From Spongisporangium articulatum (GTDB lineage: Bacteria > Actinomycetota > Actinomycetes > Actinomycetales > Kineosporiaceae), in assembly GCF_044465595.1 (NCBI RefSeq), contig NZ_JBITLV010000005.1, positions 384,559 to 448,558 of the forward strand: a stretch of 64,000 bases of DNA, written 5' to 3'. This document shows, piece after piece, positions 25,643-33,545 of the stretch (within the stretch, counting starts at the first letter, position 1; the number at the start of each line of letters is the position of its first letter). The notes beneath the pieces were generated by a model. The model was not told the DNA's origin. It saw only the letters and a list, made by a program, of their open reading frames with translations, and did not search any database. The position numbers and the translations under genes were made by a program.

Positions 25643-26218
25643 GTGGACGAGACCGAGCTGCGCCGGCGCCTCGGCGCGGTGATCCGCGCCCGGCGCAAGC
25701 AGCACGGGCTGACCCTGGTCCAGCTGGCCGCGGCGGCCGCCCTCTCGCACCCGTTCCTGTCCCAGCTGGAGCGGGGGCTGGCCCGGCCGAGCATGGCCTC
25801 GCTGCACCGCATCGCCCAGGCCCTCGGGACGACGCAACCGGCCCTGATGTCCCTCACCCTGGGCGGGACGGGCGCCCAGGTCGGGCTGGTGCCGGCGGGT
25901 GAAGGCATCCCGGTCGAGAACCCCGGCGGCTCGGCCCGTTCGCTGGTGGCGGGATCGCGCGCGATGTACCCGATCCTCTTCGAAGGGGCACTGGGCACGT
26001 TCGGACCGAGCTACGCGCACGAGGGCGACGAACTGATCTACGTGTTGGCCGGCACGATCGAGGTCGAGGTCGAGGGGCAAGGCCTGTTCACCGTCGCCAC
26101 CGGGGACACGCTCTACTACCCGGGCTCACTGGCGCACCGGTGGCGTGGCGTCGGCGAGGAGCAGGTCCGGGCCCTGTTCGTGCAGCAGGGCGGCGGTCCG
26201 AGCGAGCCGCACGACTGA
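25643..26218 (+). CDS. XRE-family regulator with C-terminal cupin domain
   Basis: A 191-residue regulator with an N-terminal helix-turn-helix (about 5-62; LTLVQLAAAAALSHPFLSQLERGLARPSMASLHRIAQAL) and a C-terminal cupin_2 barrel (about 110-180; YAHEGDELIYVLAGTIEVEVEGQ, GDTLYYPGSLAHRW). XRE-cupin proteins usually sense a metabolite in the cupin pocket and control adjacent uptake or catabolic genes. It stands between the two arms of the ABC/oxygenase cluster, each with a matching palindrome, so it is the likely local regulator. GTG at 25643 follows AGGGAG. Confidence 0.9.
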   Translation: MDETELRRRLGAVIRARRKQHGLTLVQLAAAAALSHPFLSQLERGLARPSMASLHRIAQALGTTQPALMSLTLGGTGAQVGLVPAGEGIPVENPGGSARSLVAGSRAMYPILFEGALGTFGPSYAHEGDELIYVLAGTIEVEVEGQGLFTVATGDTLYYPGSLAHRWRGVGEEQVRALFVQQGGGPSEPHD

Positions 26219-26260
26219 CGTCACGGCTCACTTCACGGCACCGAAACAACCATCCCTCAG

Positions 26261-26277
26261 TGTTGAGCACATCAACA
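26261..26277. promoter_or_regulatory. Operator copy 2, TGTTG-N7-CAACA
   Basis: TGTTGAGCACATCAACA sits 4 bp before the AGGAGG ribosome-binding site of the ABC ATPase gene, in the 72-bp gap after the regulator. It repeats the arm and spacer pattern of the site at 25538-25554. Confidence 0.65.
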
Positions 26278-26290
26278 TTCAGGAGGTCAG

Positions 26291-27067
26291 GTGACGGCAC
26301 CCGAGGTGGTCGTGTCCGGAGTCGGAAAGACGTACGGACGGGTCCGGGCCCTGGACGACGTCAGCCTCACCCTGCGTCCGGGCACGCTGACGGCCCTGGT
26401 CGGTCCGTCGGGCTGCGGCAAGTCGACGCTGCTGCGGATGATCGCCGGCCTGGAGGACGTGACCAGTGGCACGGTACGTATCGACGGCGCCGAGCCCGAG
26501 GCACTACGGGCCCGCGGGGACATCGCGGTGGCCTTCCAGGACGCGTCGCTGCTGCCCTGGCGCAGCGTGCGCTCGAACGTCGCCCTGGCCCTCAAACTGG
26601 CCCGGCGACCGGCGGCACCCGACCGGGTCGACGAGCTGATCCGGACCGTCGGTCTGGCCGGGTTCGAGACCGCCCGGCCCGCAGAGCTTTCCGGTGGCAT
26701 GCGGCAGCGGGCGGCGATCGCCCGCGCCCTGGTCACGGAACCGAAGCTGCTGCTGCTCGACGAACCATTCGGGGCGGTGGACGAGCTGACCCGGCGGCGG
26801 CTGAACGTCGAGCTGCCGCCGCTGTGGGCGAGGAGCCCGACCACGGCGCTGCTCGTCACGCACTCGATCCCGGAGGCCGTGCTGCTCGCCGACGAGGTCG
26901 TCGTGATGAGCGACCGGCCCGGTCGGGTCGCGGCCCGGGTGTCGGTGCCGATCGAGAGGCCCCGGCGCGCAGCGCATCTGCACTCGCCCGAGTTCCACAC
27001 CCTGGTCGACGAGGTGGGCGATCTGCTCGGCGTCGACCGGGAAGTCTTCGAGGAGGCCACGCAGTGA
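26291..27067 (+). CDS. ABC importer ATP-binding protein (SsuB/TauB type)
   Basis: A 258-residue ABC ATPase with Walker A GPSGCGKST (about 38-46), Q-loop AFQDASLLPWRSV, signature LSGGMRQR, Walker B LLLLDEPF, D-loop and H-loop VTHSIPEA. The LLPWRSV after the Q-loop is typical of the nitrate/sulfonate/taurine importer class, matching the permease and binding protein across the regulator gene. GTG at 26291 has an AGGAGG site. The stop overlaps the next start as GTGA. Confidence 0.93.
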   Translation: MTAPEVVVSGVGKTYGRVRALDDVSLTLRPGTLTALVGPSGCGKSTLLRMIAGLEDVTSGTVRIDGAEPEALRARGDIAVAFQDASLLPWRSVRSNVALALKLARRPAAPDRVDELIRTVGLAGFETARPAELSGGMRQRAAIARALVTEPKLLLLDEPFGAVDELTRRRLNVELPPLWARSPTTALLVTHSIPEAVLLADEVVVMSDRPGRVAARVSVPIERPRRAAHLHSPEFHTLVDEVGDLLGVDREVFEEATQ

Positions 27068-27477
27068 GCCCGAAGGACGTCGTCCGCAGCTACCACGAGG
27101 CGCTGTGGCGCGACGGCGACCTCGGCGCCGTCGAACGCTTCTGGGCCCCCGACGCGAAGGTGCACATGACCGGCTTCGAGGGCACCGCCGTCGATGTCGT
27201 GCACGAGGACGTCACCCGCTACTTCGGCGCCTTCACCAACATCGACACGTCCATCGAGGACCTGCTCGGCGACGGCGACAAGGTGGCGCTGCGCTGGGCC
27301 ACCGCCGGCGACCACGTCGGCCCCTACGGCGACGTCCCGGCCAGCGGCAAGCGGATCACGATGCGCGGCGTCGACGTGTTCCGGGTCGAGGGGGAACGGA
27401 TCGTCGAGTGCTGGTCGATGTGGGACGGGCTCGACGTGTACGACCAGTTCGGGCTCCTGCCCGAGGGTCTGGCCTGA
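27064..27477 (+). CDS. SnoaL-like (NTF2-fold) protein
   Basis: A 137-residue protein of the SnoaL/ester-cyclase-like NTF2 fold: VVRSYHEALWRDGDLGAVERFWAPDAKVHM at the start, a beta-sheet with VALRWATAGDHVG, and ITMRGVDVFRVEGERIVECWSMWDGLDVYDQFG at the end. Members are isomerases, cyclases, hydrolases or binding proteins. Coupling to the ABC ATPase gene (GTGA overlap) ties it to the same pathway as the importer, racemase-like enzyme and oxygenase. Its stop is 3 bp from the convergent GGDEF-EAL gene. Confidence 0.85.
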   Translation: MSPKDVVRSYHEALWRDGDLGAVERFWAPDAKVHMTGFEGTAVDVVHEDVTRYFGAFTNIDTSIEDLLGDGDKVALRWATAGDHVGPYGDVPASGKRITMRGVDVFRVEGERIVECWSMWDGLDVYDQFGLLPEGLA

Positions 27478-27480
27478 CGT

Positions 27481-29811
27481 TCAGGACGCGTGGGCGAGCA
27501 CCGTCGTCCCGCTCCCGGCACTCAACCAGGACTCGAAGTCGGCGGCGGGCATCGGTCGCGCGTGCAGGTAACCCTGCGACTCGTCGCAGCCGAGGTCGCG
27601 CAGGATGGCCAGTGTGGCGACGTCCTCGACGCCCTCCGCGACGAGCCGCATGCCGAGCCGGTGGGCGAGCTCGACGGTCCCGGCCACGATCGCCGTCGTC
27701 CGGTCGTCCGCGAGAAGCCTGGCCACGAAGGACTTGTCGAGCTTCAGCTCGCAGGCGGGCAGGTCGTTCAGGTAGCTCAACGACGAGTAGCCGGTGCCGT
27801 AGTCGTCGATGCTGATCGCGAAGCCGCGGGCCCGCATGGCCCGCATCGTGGCGATGGCCAGTTCCGGATCGGCCATCACCGACGTCTCGGTGATCTCCAG
27901 GACGAACGAGGCCGGGTCGACGCCCTGCGCCACCACGTCGTCCAGCAGGTTCAGCAACCCCGGTTGGGCGAGGCAGCTGGTCGACAGGTTCACCGAGATC
28001 CGCAGCGAGAGACCGGCTTCCCGCAGGGCGTACCAGCGCCGGGCCGACTCGTGCACCACCCGGGTGGTGAGCGCCCCCATCAGGCCGTTGCGCTCGACCA
28101 GGTCGAGGAACCGGTCGGGCGGGATCAGCCCGTGCCGCGGGTGCAGCCAGCGGACCAGCGCCTCGGCGCCGACCACCGCACCCGAGCCGAGCTCGACCTG
28201 CGGCTGGAAGTACACCTGCATCTGCTCCAGCAGCGGTGAGTCGAGGTCGAGCACCTCGCGCAGGTCCTCCAGCAGCTGCAGCTGCTCCTGGGCGAGCGCG
28301 TCGACGCTCTCGTCGAAGCGGGCCACCCCCTCGCCCGACGACTTGGCCCGGTACATCGCAGTGTCCGCGCGCCGCATCAGCTCCGTCGGGTCGAGCCGGG
28401 CACCGTCGGAGGCGGCGATGCCCACGGAGGCCCGCACCCGCAGCGGTCGCCCCTCGAAGTCCCGGTAGGGGGCCGAGGCCACGACCAGCCGGCGCCCCAC
28501 CTCCAGCGCGCGTTCCCCGCTGGAACCCGGCAGCAGGACGGCGAACTCGTCACCGCCCAGCCGGGCCAGCCGGGCCTGCTTCGGCAGGGCGGCCCGGAAG
28601 ATCTGCGTGACCTGGCGCAGCAGTTCGTCGCCCACCGAATGTCCGAACCGGTCGTTGATCAGCTTGAAGTCGTCGAGATCGATGATCATCAGGCTGGCCG
28701 GGGTACCGCGGCCGACGACCCGTTCCAGGTCGGCCAGGAGGGCGCGACGGTTGGCGATACCCGTCAGCTCGTCGGTCATCGCCTGCGTGCGCGTGGTCTG
28801 CAACTGCTCGAGGTCGCGCACGGTGCGGAACATCCGGGAACTCGACCCGATCACCGCCAGTGCCGCGTAGGCGGTGGTCAGGCGATGGCCACCCGACCCG
28901 AAGCCGGCCAGGACGAGGAGCCCGACGGCGAGCGCGACCACACCGAGCGCCGCATCCGTGGGCGTGTTCCGCGCCGCCTGCTGCGTCCGGTGGACGCGGA
29001 TCGGCCTCGCCGCGGCCAGCACCATCAGCGAGACCGCCAGGAGGGCGGTGGACGCGGCCGGGACGTGGGTGCCGGCCGGGCCGAACAGGCACGCACTGAT
29101 CGGCCCGAACATCAGCAGCAGGCCCGTGAGGAGGAGCCACATGCGCGCGTCGCCGAACAGGTCCGCCAGGTTGGCGACGGTGAGCAGGCTGAGCACGAGG
29201 ATGATGGCCACGGAGAAGCCTCCGACGGCCGCCTGGTGCTGGAGCTGGTCGATGAGGGTCTCGGCACGGCGCCCGTCCGGTAGGGCCAGGTCGATGATCG
29301 CCATCAGCACCAGCACGGCGCTCAGGCCGTTGAGCCAGTCGTCGGCATTGAAACCGGTGGTGTGGATCTTGCTCCAGCGACAGATGCCCTGGTAGACGAA
29401 ATGCGCCGCCACCAGGGTGCTGGCGCCGAAGACGAGCACGCCGGCCCGCAGGACCGACGGGGTGGCCCCGAGCAGCCCGACCGGGACGAGCGATCCGAAA
29501 ACCCCGGCCAGGATGACCAGGACGCCCGTCAGCTGGAACCGCCACACGCCGGCCTCGCCGTCGGCTCCCCGCAGGTCCCGCAGGAGCCGGACGGCCACCA
29601 CCGCGACGGCACCCGCCATCGGCAGCGTCAGCAGGGCGATCAGCCGGTCGGGGCGGTGGTCGGCCAGGTTGGCCATGGGGACGACGGTGGCGAAAAGGGC
29701 ACTGACCAGGCACAGCACCAGCGCCGGGCGCACCCGCCGTGCCGTAGCCGCCATCACCCGATCCGCCCGCTTCCGACCCGTCCGTGCCCACACGTGCAGG
29801 CCTGTCGACAC
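27481..29811 (-). CDS. Membrane GGDEF-EAL protein (c-di-GMP turnover)
   Basis: A 776-residue protein with about eight membrane spans (residues 28-325), then GGDEF and EAL domains. GGDEF is intact at 419-423, but there is no RxxD inhibition site before it. The EAL part (about 530-765) keeps EAL at 550-552, SVNLS, EITET, DDYGTG at 669-674 and VAEGVED, the residues expected of an active phosphodiesterase. It could therefore make or degrade cyclic di-GMP; the balance cannot be read. GTG at 29811 is taken as start. ATG at 29754, just before the first span, is a reasonable alternative. Confidence 0.9.
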   Translation of the reverse strand: MSTGLHVWARTGRKRADRVMAATARRVRPALVLCLVSALFATVVPMANLADHRPDRLIALLTLPMAGAVAVVAVRLLRDLRGADGEAGVWRFQLTGVLVILAGVFGSLVPVGLLGATPSVLRAGVLVFGASTLVAAHFVYQGICRWSKIHTTGFNADDWLNGLSAVLVLMAIIDLALPDGRRAETLIDQLQHQAAVGGFSVAIILVLSLLTVANLADLFGDARMWLLLTGLLLMFGPISACLFGPAGTHVPAASTALLAVSLMVLAAARPIRVHRTQQAARNTPTDAALGVVALAVGLLVLAGFGSGGHRLTTAYAALAVIGSSSRMFRTVRDLEQLQTTRTQAMTDELTGIANRRALLADLERVVGRGTPASLMIIDLDDFKLINDRFGHSVGDELLRQVTQIFRAALPKQARLARLGGDEFAVLLPGSSGERALEVGRRLVVASAPYRDFEGRPLRVRASVGIAASDGARLDPTELMRRADTAMYRAKSSGEGVARFDESVDALAQEQLQLLEDLREVLDLDSPLLEQMQVYFQPQVELGSGAVVGAEALVRWLHPRHGLIPPDRFLDLVERNGLMGALTTRVVHESARRWYALREAGLSLRISVNLSTSCLAQPGLLNLLDDVVAQGVDPASFVLEITETSVMADPELAIATMRAMRARGFAISIDDYGTGYSSLSYLNDLPACELKLDKSFVARLLADDRTTAIVAGTVELAHRLGMRLVAEGVEDVATLAILRDLGCDESQGYLHARPMPAADFESWLSAGSGTTVLAHAS

Positions 29812-29859
29812 GCCTGTCGGTTGTGGTTCTTCGTTGTTGAGGCGCCAAGCGGGTGCAGA

Positions 29860-30280
29860 TCAGCCTTCGGCGATCATGAACCGCCCCGGGGTTCGTCAGT
29901 TCGGTGAACCCCACCCGGCGGTAGACCTCGTGCGCGTCGCCGGTGGCCAGGAGCACGCGATTCAGGCCGTAGGGGCGCAGCTCGTCCAGCACGGCCGCGA
30001 CCAGCCAGGTGCCGACGCCCCGGCCACGGTGCGCCCGGCCCACGTACACGTCGCACAGCCAGGCGAACGTCGCGCGGTCGGTGACGATCCGGGCGTACGC
30101 CGCCGGCCCGCCGTCCGGCCCCAGCACCGTGAAGTTCAGCGACCCCGCGATCGCCGCCTCGACCTTGTCCCGGGTGCGGCCCAGGGCCCAGTAGGCGTCG
30201 GTGGAGAGCCATTCGTGCAGGAGATCGACGTCGACCCGCTGCGGATCCGTCGTGAGGGAGTACCCGTCCGACGTCTGCAT
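29860..30280 (-). CDS. GNAT acetyltransferase with a 1-nt frameshift near its end
   Basis: From ATG 30280 the frame reads a GNAT protein: MQTSDGYSLTTDPQRVDVD, EWLSTDAYWALGRTRDKVEAAI, then VYVGRAHRGRGVGTWLVAAVLDEL with the acetyl-CoA loop and GFTELTNPG. After that the frame is wrong and runs on without a stop into the next gene. Removing one G in the CCCCGGGG run near 29880-29887 restores NPGRFMIAEG and a stop at 29860-29862, the usual ending and length (about 139 residues). I read this as a frameshift, either a sequencing error in the homopolymer or a recent mutation. Confidence 0.75.
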
Positions 30281-30288
30281 GGACCCAG

Positions 30289-31014
30289 TCAACGGCGCGC
30301 CCGGCGATGCTGGGCGTCGAGTCGCTCCGCCGTCGCGTCGACCTCGTCGAAGAGGTCCACCCAGGCATCGACGTCCTCGACGAGGTCCATGTCCACGCCG
30401 CACTCGCGCTGTCGTCGCCGCGTCGCCTCCTCATCGAGAGGCGCCGTGGGGTAGGCGAACGGGTCAACCCCGAGCCCGCGCACGTACTGCTCCTGGAAGC
30501 GGTCGGCCTTCAGCTGGACGAAGCGGTTCACCTCGTTGAGCATCAGCCCGTCGGCCCGGCCCACCTGGACCCAGGTCTCGAACAGGGTGGCCAAGTCGGT
30601 TGCGGCGCGGACAGCGGCGAACGCCTCCTCCCCGATCTCGTAGCGCCACACTTCCCCCGCGTGCGATTCGGCCAGGACGACAGTGAAGACCAGCACATTG
30701 TTCGTGATCACGGGGATCTGGGCCCGCCAGGGGAAGGGGGCCGGCCAGGCCAGTTCCAGGCCGAAGAAGGCCTCCTTGGCTGTCGAAGGCCAGTCCATCA
30801 GGTACGTACCCTCAGGCAGTACAAGTTGCCCAGACCTGACGTACGAGTGCAACCAGGCGACCTCGGCCGGCACCGACGGGCCATCGTAGTAGCGCGCCAG
30901 GCGCTCGGCGGGGACGACATCGTCGGAGCCGGGCACCGGCCAGTCCACCCCCAGGGCCTCCACGATGCGCCGCCAACCGTCCGCAGCGCCCTGTAGAGCC
31001 TGCAGGTCACCCAT
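30289..31014 (-). CDS. SUKH-like (SMI1/KNR4) protein, possible immunity protein
   Basis: A 241-residue soluble, acidic protein. It has WRRIVEALG near the start, then alternating beta/alpha segments and IPVITNNVLVFTVVLAESHAGEVWRYEIGEE followed by LATLFETWV. This order (aromatic-rich strands, V-W-x-Y, then a helix ending FxxW) resembles SMI1/KNR4 (SUKH) proteins, many of which are immunity proteins to nuclease toxins; the match is by eye. ATG 31014 is preceded by AGGAGG, 8 nt away. It lies 29 bp downstream of the nuclease-like gene on the same strand, the usual toxin-immunity order. Confidence 0.55.
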   Translation of the reverse strand: MGDLQALQGAADGWRRIVEALGVDWPVPGSDDVVPAERLARYYDGPSVPAEVAWLHSYVRSGQLVLPEGTYLMDWPSTAKEAFFGLELAWPAPFPWRAQIPVITNNVLVFTVVLAESHAGEVWRYEIGEEAFAAVRAATDLATLFETWVQVGRADGLMLNEVNRFVQLKADRFQEQYVRGLGVDPFAYPTAPLDEEATRRRQRECGVDMDLVEDVDAWVDLFDEVDATAERLDAQHRRARR

Positions 31015-31043
31015 CCCCCAAACCTCCTGCCTAACCTGCCTAA

Positions 31044-32384
31044 TCAGACACCCGGCCCGTGGCACATCTCGGTGGCGTTGTCGTCGCCCACCCGGAAGCC
31101 GAAGCTGGGTCCGCCAGCCGCCACCCAGGACGGTATCGGGATGATCAGGAACTCGTCGTTGTCGTCCACCTCGCACTTCCTGTAGAAGCTGGAGATGTCC
31201 GTACCTTGGACCGAGGCTTCATTGTTGGGGACCGGCCGGAGGCTGGCGCGAGCACCCGAGAGGTTGGCCGCCTGGTTCGTGCTCTTGAAGGGGAACTCGT
31301 CGCAAGCCTGCAGCACCCGTCCTGTGCACTCGTTCGGGACGAACGGGGGCGCGTCGTACCAGGCGGCCGAGAATCCCGCGCCGGTCAACGCCCGATGCTT
31401 GGCGCTACGAGCGGGATAGAACCACGGCACGCGCTCAGGGTGATCGAGCCCGACCGTGGGATAGATGGTTTCGGTGATGTGCTTGCCGGTCTGGGGCATG
31501 AGGCGAAGCCCGTTCTTCGACACGCTCGTGGCTCCGGGCACGTAGATGGCGAAGCCGTTGCCGCAGCCCGTGCTGGTACTGGTGCTCGACAACTTCTGCT
31601 GGGCGTTGCACGCCTGGTCGATGGTCCGCCGCAGGTCCGCGTCGGTCGAGTCGTTCCAGGCGAACGGCGTCGCGTTCGTCGCGAACTGGCGCGTGGCCGT
31701 GATGATCTGCGCGTAGATCTGAAGACTGTTGTAGTACAACCCCTTCTGGTCATACCACTCCTCATAGGTTGTGAAGTCGGTGCGGTAGTCGATGTTGTAT
31801 TCGAGGATTCCCAGGATCGCCGTCGGCTCGCCGAGGAAGATCGACTTCACGGTGTTGTAGACGGCGACCGCGAGGAGGAGCGCGCCACCTACCCAGGCCA
31901 ACGTCGCCAACGCCGCGCCGGCTGTGAGCAGCGCCGGAGTCGACGCCGTGAGTTCCCCGGCCGCCAGGAAGGCAACGGTGCAGGCACCCCCTTGGCAGGT
32001 CGAGGTGGGCGAGAGAGACTTGCGACCAGTCACGTTGTCGATCTGCGGACCCTGACCGGGTGGCGCAACCTTGGCGGCCAGGTCGGTGACGTCGTCCTCG
32101 CAATCGATTCTGCCGTCCTCCTGCGCCGGGAGAACCTTGTCGACGCACCGGGTGTCGGCCGGCTCGTAGCAGCCGGTGAAAATGGTGCGGGAACCGGCCG
32201 GTACCGGCACCAGCCCTCGCTGACTAGGCGAAATGTAGACCGAACCACCGGCCCCGGCACACTGTCTGCTCTCACTGGCGATCTGCTCGGCCGTGTCCTC
32301 GGAAACCGGCGGTGTCACGGTGTCCGTGCGGAACTGAGATGCTGACGTCGTATCCGGCCAGGCCGAAGTTGTCGGTGGCGGCAT
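31044..32384 (-). CDS. C-terminal part of secreted protein with NucA/NucB-like nuclease domain
   Basis: A 446-residue frame with a membrane-active or hydrophobic stretch at about 150-185 and a C-terminal domain (about 330-440) resembling NucA/NucB secreted deoxyribonucleases: CDEFPFKST, RPVPNNEASVQG, SSFYRKCEVDDNDEFLI. It has no signal peptide of its own. Its first 38 codons overlap the preceding frame, and its sequence continues that frame's FN3-like domain after a +1 shift near 32330-32345. I therefore think 31044-33009 is, or was, one gene for a secreted nuclease. The SUKH-like gene follows at once. Confidence 0.65.
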   Translation of the reverse strand: MPPPTTSAWPDTTSASQFRTDTVTPPVSEDTAEQIASESRQCAGAGGSVYISPSQRGLVPVPAGSRTIFTGCYEPADTRCVDKVLPAQEDGRIDCEDDVTDLAAKVAPPGQGPQIDNVTGRKSLSPTSTCQGGACTVAFLAAGELTASTPALLTAGAALATLAWVGGALLLAVAVYNTVKSIFLGEPTAILGILEYNIDYRTDFTTYEEWYDQKGLYYNSLQIYAQIITATRQFATNATPFAWNDSTDADLRRTIDQACNAQQKLSSTSTSTGCGNGFAIYVPGATSVSKNGLRLMPQTGKHITETIYPTVGLDHPERVPWFYPARSAKHRALTGAGFSAAWYDAPPFVPNECTGRVLQACDEFPFKSTNQAANLSGARASLRPVPNNEASVQGTDISSFYRKCEVDDNDEFLIIPIPSWVAAGGPSFGFRVGDDNATEMCHGPGV

Positions 32385-33009
32385 CCCACGAGGCGACCGC
32401 TCGGGCGTCCGTCACCCCGGATATACCCAGCCCTCGCACGTTGCCCGGCGCGATGTGATCGGCCACGGTCACGGGCCGGTAGACATGCCCCCGAATGAGG
32501 TCGGTCTCCTGGGCCTGTACGCACAGATCCTGGGTTCCGAGCCGAGTAGGTCGCAGCTTGGCCTTCCAGCTCTTGAGCCATACCCGGTAGTCGCCGGTGG
32601 AGCCGAGTCCGCCAACGGTCACGTCGGCCTTGGCGGCGGTGACGCGGCCGACCGAAGCATTCAGGAACTTGGCTTTGAAGGCCAGGACGCCTGAGAGGGT
32701 GATCTGCCCGTTCGCGTCGACCGCCGCCTCCGCACCGACCGCTGGGCGCTCCACGGCCAACTGCGTCTTCACGTTGTACGGGTCGTTGGCGAACGTCTTG
32801 CCGTTTCCATCGGTTGCGATCCACGCGCCCGGATCCTTCTTGACGTAGTCGCAGGGAAGGACGGCCTGGGCTAGAGACTTCACAGTGGCCGCCGGAGTGG
32901 GCTCAGCGGCATTCGCGGTCCCGTCGCCGACGACAAGAAGGCCGGCCAGCAAGCTTGTACCGGCCACCAGAGCGACGGCAGCGCGTCGCGGGAAATGGAT
33001 GATCCTCAC
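32272..33009 (-). CDS. N-terminal part of the same secreted protein (signal peptide, FN3-like)
   Basis: A 245-residue frame. GTG 33009 has a GGGGGG site and starts a signal peptide (MRIIHFPRRAAVALVAG..., with cleavage after ANA). It is followed by a unique domain (about 35-190) and the beginning of a fibronectin type III-like module (NVRGLGISGV, ARAVASWDAATDNFGLAGYDV). The frame then ends in the non-FN3 sequence HGHRDTAGFRGHGRADRQ. The neighbouring frame supplies a plausible continuation (RTDTVTPPVSEDTAEQ), so the end of this frame is probably an artefact of a frameshift. Confidence 0.7.
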   Translation of the reverse strand: MRIIHFPRRAAVALVAGTSLLAGLLVVGDGTANAAEPTPAATVKSLAQAVLPCDYVKKDPGAWIATDGNGKTFANDPYNVKTQLAVERPAVGAEAAVDANGQITLSGVLAFKAKFLNASVGRVTAAKADVTVGGLGSTGDYRVWLKSWKAKLRPTRLGTQDLCVQAQETDLIRGHVYRPVTVADHIAPGNVRGLGISGVTDARAVASWDAATDNFGLAGYDVSISVPHGHRDTAGFRGHGRADRQ

Positions 33010-33118
33010 AATTGCCCCCCGCAGTTGTAATTGGGACAACTGGATCGGCAAGGGGTTCCGGCGTCAAGACCCGCCGTCCTCGCTCCGGCGACTCCTCGAA
33101 TCACACTGTTCGACCAAC

Positions 33119-33158
33119 GACGGAAGACCCGGGCGAATAGGTGCCCGGGTCTTCCGTC
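33119..33158. terminator. Perfect 16-bp hairpin, probably the native tRNA-Ala terminator
   Basis: gacggaagacccgggc (33119-33134) pairs perfectly with 33143-33158 around an 8-nt loop. It lies 4 bp outside the left att repeat. Before the element inserted, this point would have been directly downstream of tRNA-Ala on the minus strand. Confidence 0.75.
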
Positions 33159-33162
33159 GATG

Positions 33163-33207
33163 GTGGAGCTGAGGGGACTCGAACCCCTGACCCCCTCGTT
33201 GCGAACG
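33163..33207. repeat. Left attachment site (att, 45-bp copy of tRNA-Ala 3' end)
   Basis: These 45 bp are identical to 40370-40414, which cover the 3' end, T arm and variable region of tRNA-Ala up to the anticodon loop. The copy here has no 5' half, so it is the duplicated end of an integrated element. Confidence 0.93.
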
Positions 33208-33545
33208 TCGTCATCCCGCTCGGCGCCCTTCCCGCCGAGGTTCAGACGATGTCGTGTAGTGCGGTAACGCTGCCATGAGGTACCGCCGGGGGCCGGACGG
33301 GGTCGGGGGGTCTGCTGACGATCCACTGACGCCGGGCTGCCCCTAGCGGCACCCCTAGCGATAGCCCTCCGCTAGCCCGGCGCCCGGGTGAGCGCAGCCC
33401 GCCTCATCAGGGGCCTAGCGATGCTAGGCCGCTAGCCGGGCGAGCCCACAGAGCCGCTCAGAGCCGTTCTGCGGCCACGGAAGACACACCCCGCCGCCGA
33501 GTAGCGTTGACGCCGCCGCGAGCGTCGTAGGGAAGGATGTGGGGC
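33208..33545. other. Left-end noncoding region of the element, CTAG-rich
   Basis: No credible gene in 338 bp. Six CTAG tetramers fall within 33342-33434, mostly as cctagc or gctagc. An 18-bp sequence, gctgacgatccactgacg (33313-33330), recurs with one change at 40280-40297 near the other end. This could hold integrase arm sites or part of an origin. Confidence 0.5.

Noticed and set aside
28550..29859. Extension of the acetyltransferase frame for another 430 codons
   Set aside because: The extension overlaps the GGDEF-EAL gene in a different frame on the same strand and shows no domain. It exists because a frameshift removed the proper stop.
33163..33207. A second tRNA gene
   Set aside because: Only the 3' part of tRNA-Ala is present; the sequence diverges at the anticodon stem and no acceptor 5' strand or D arm follows.
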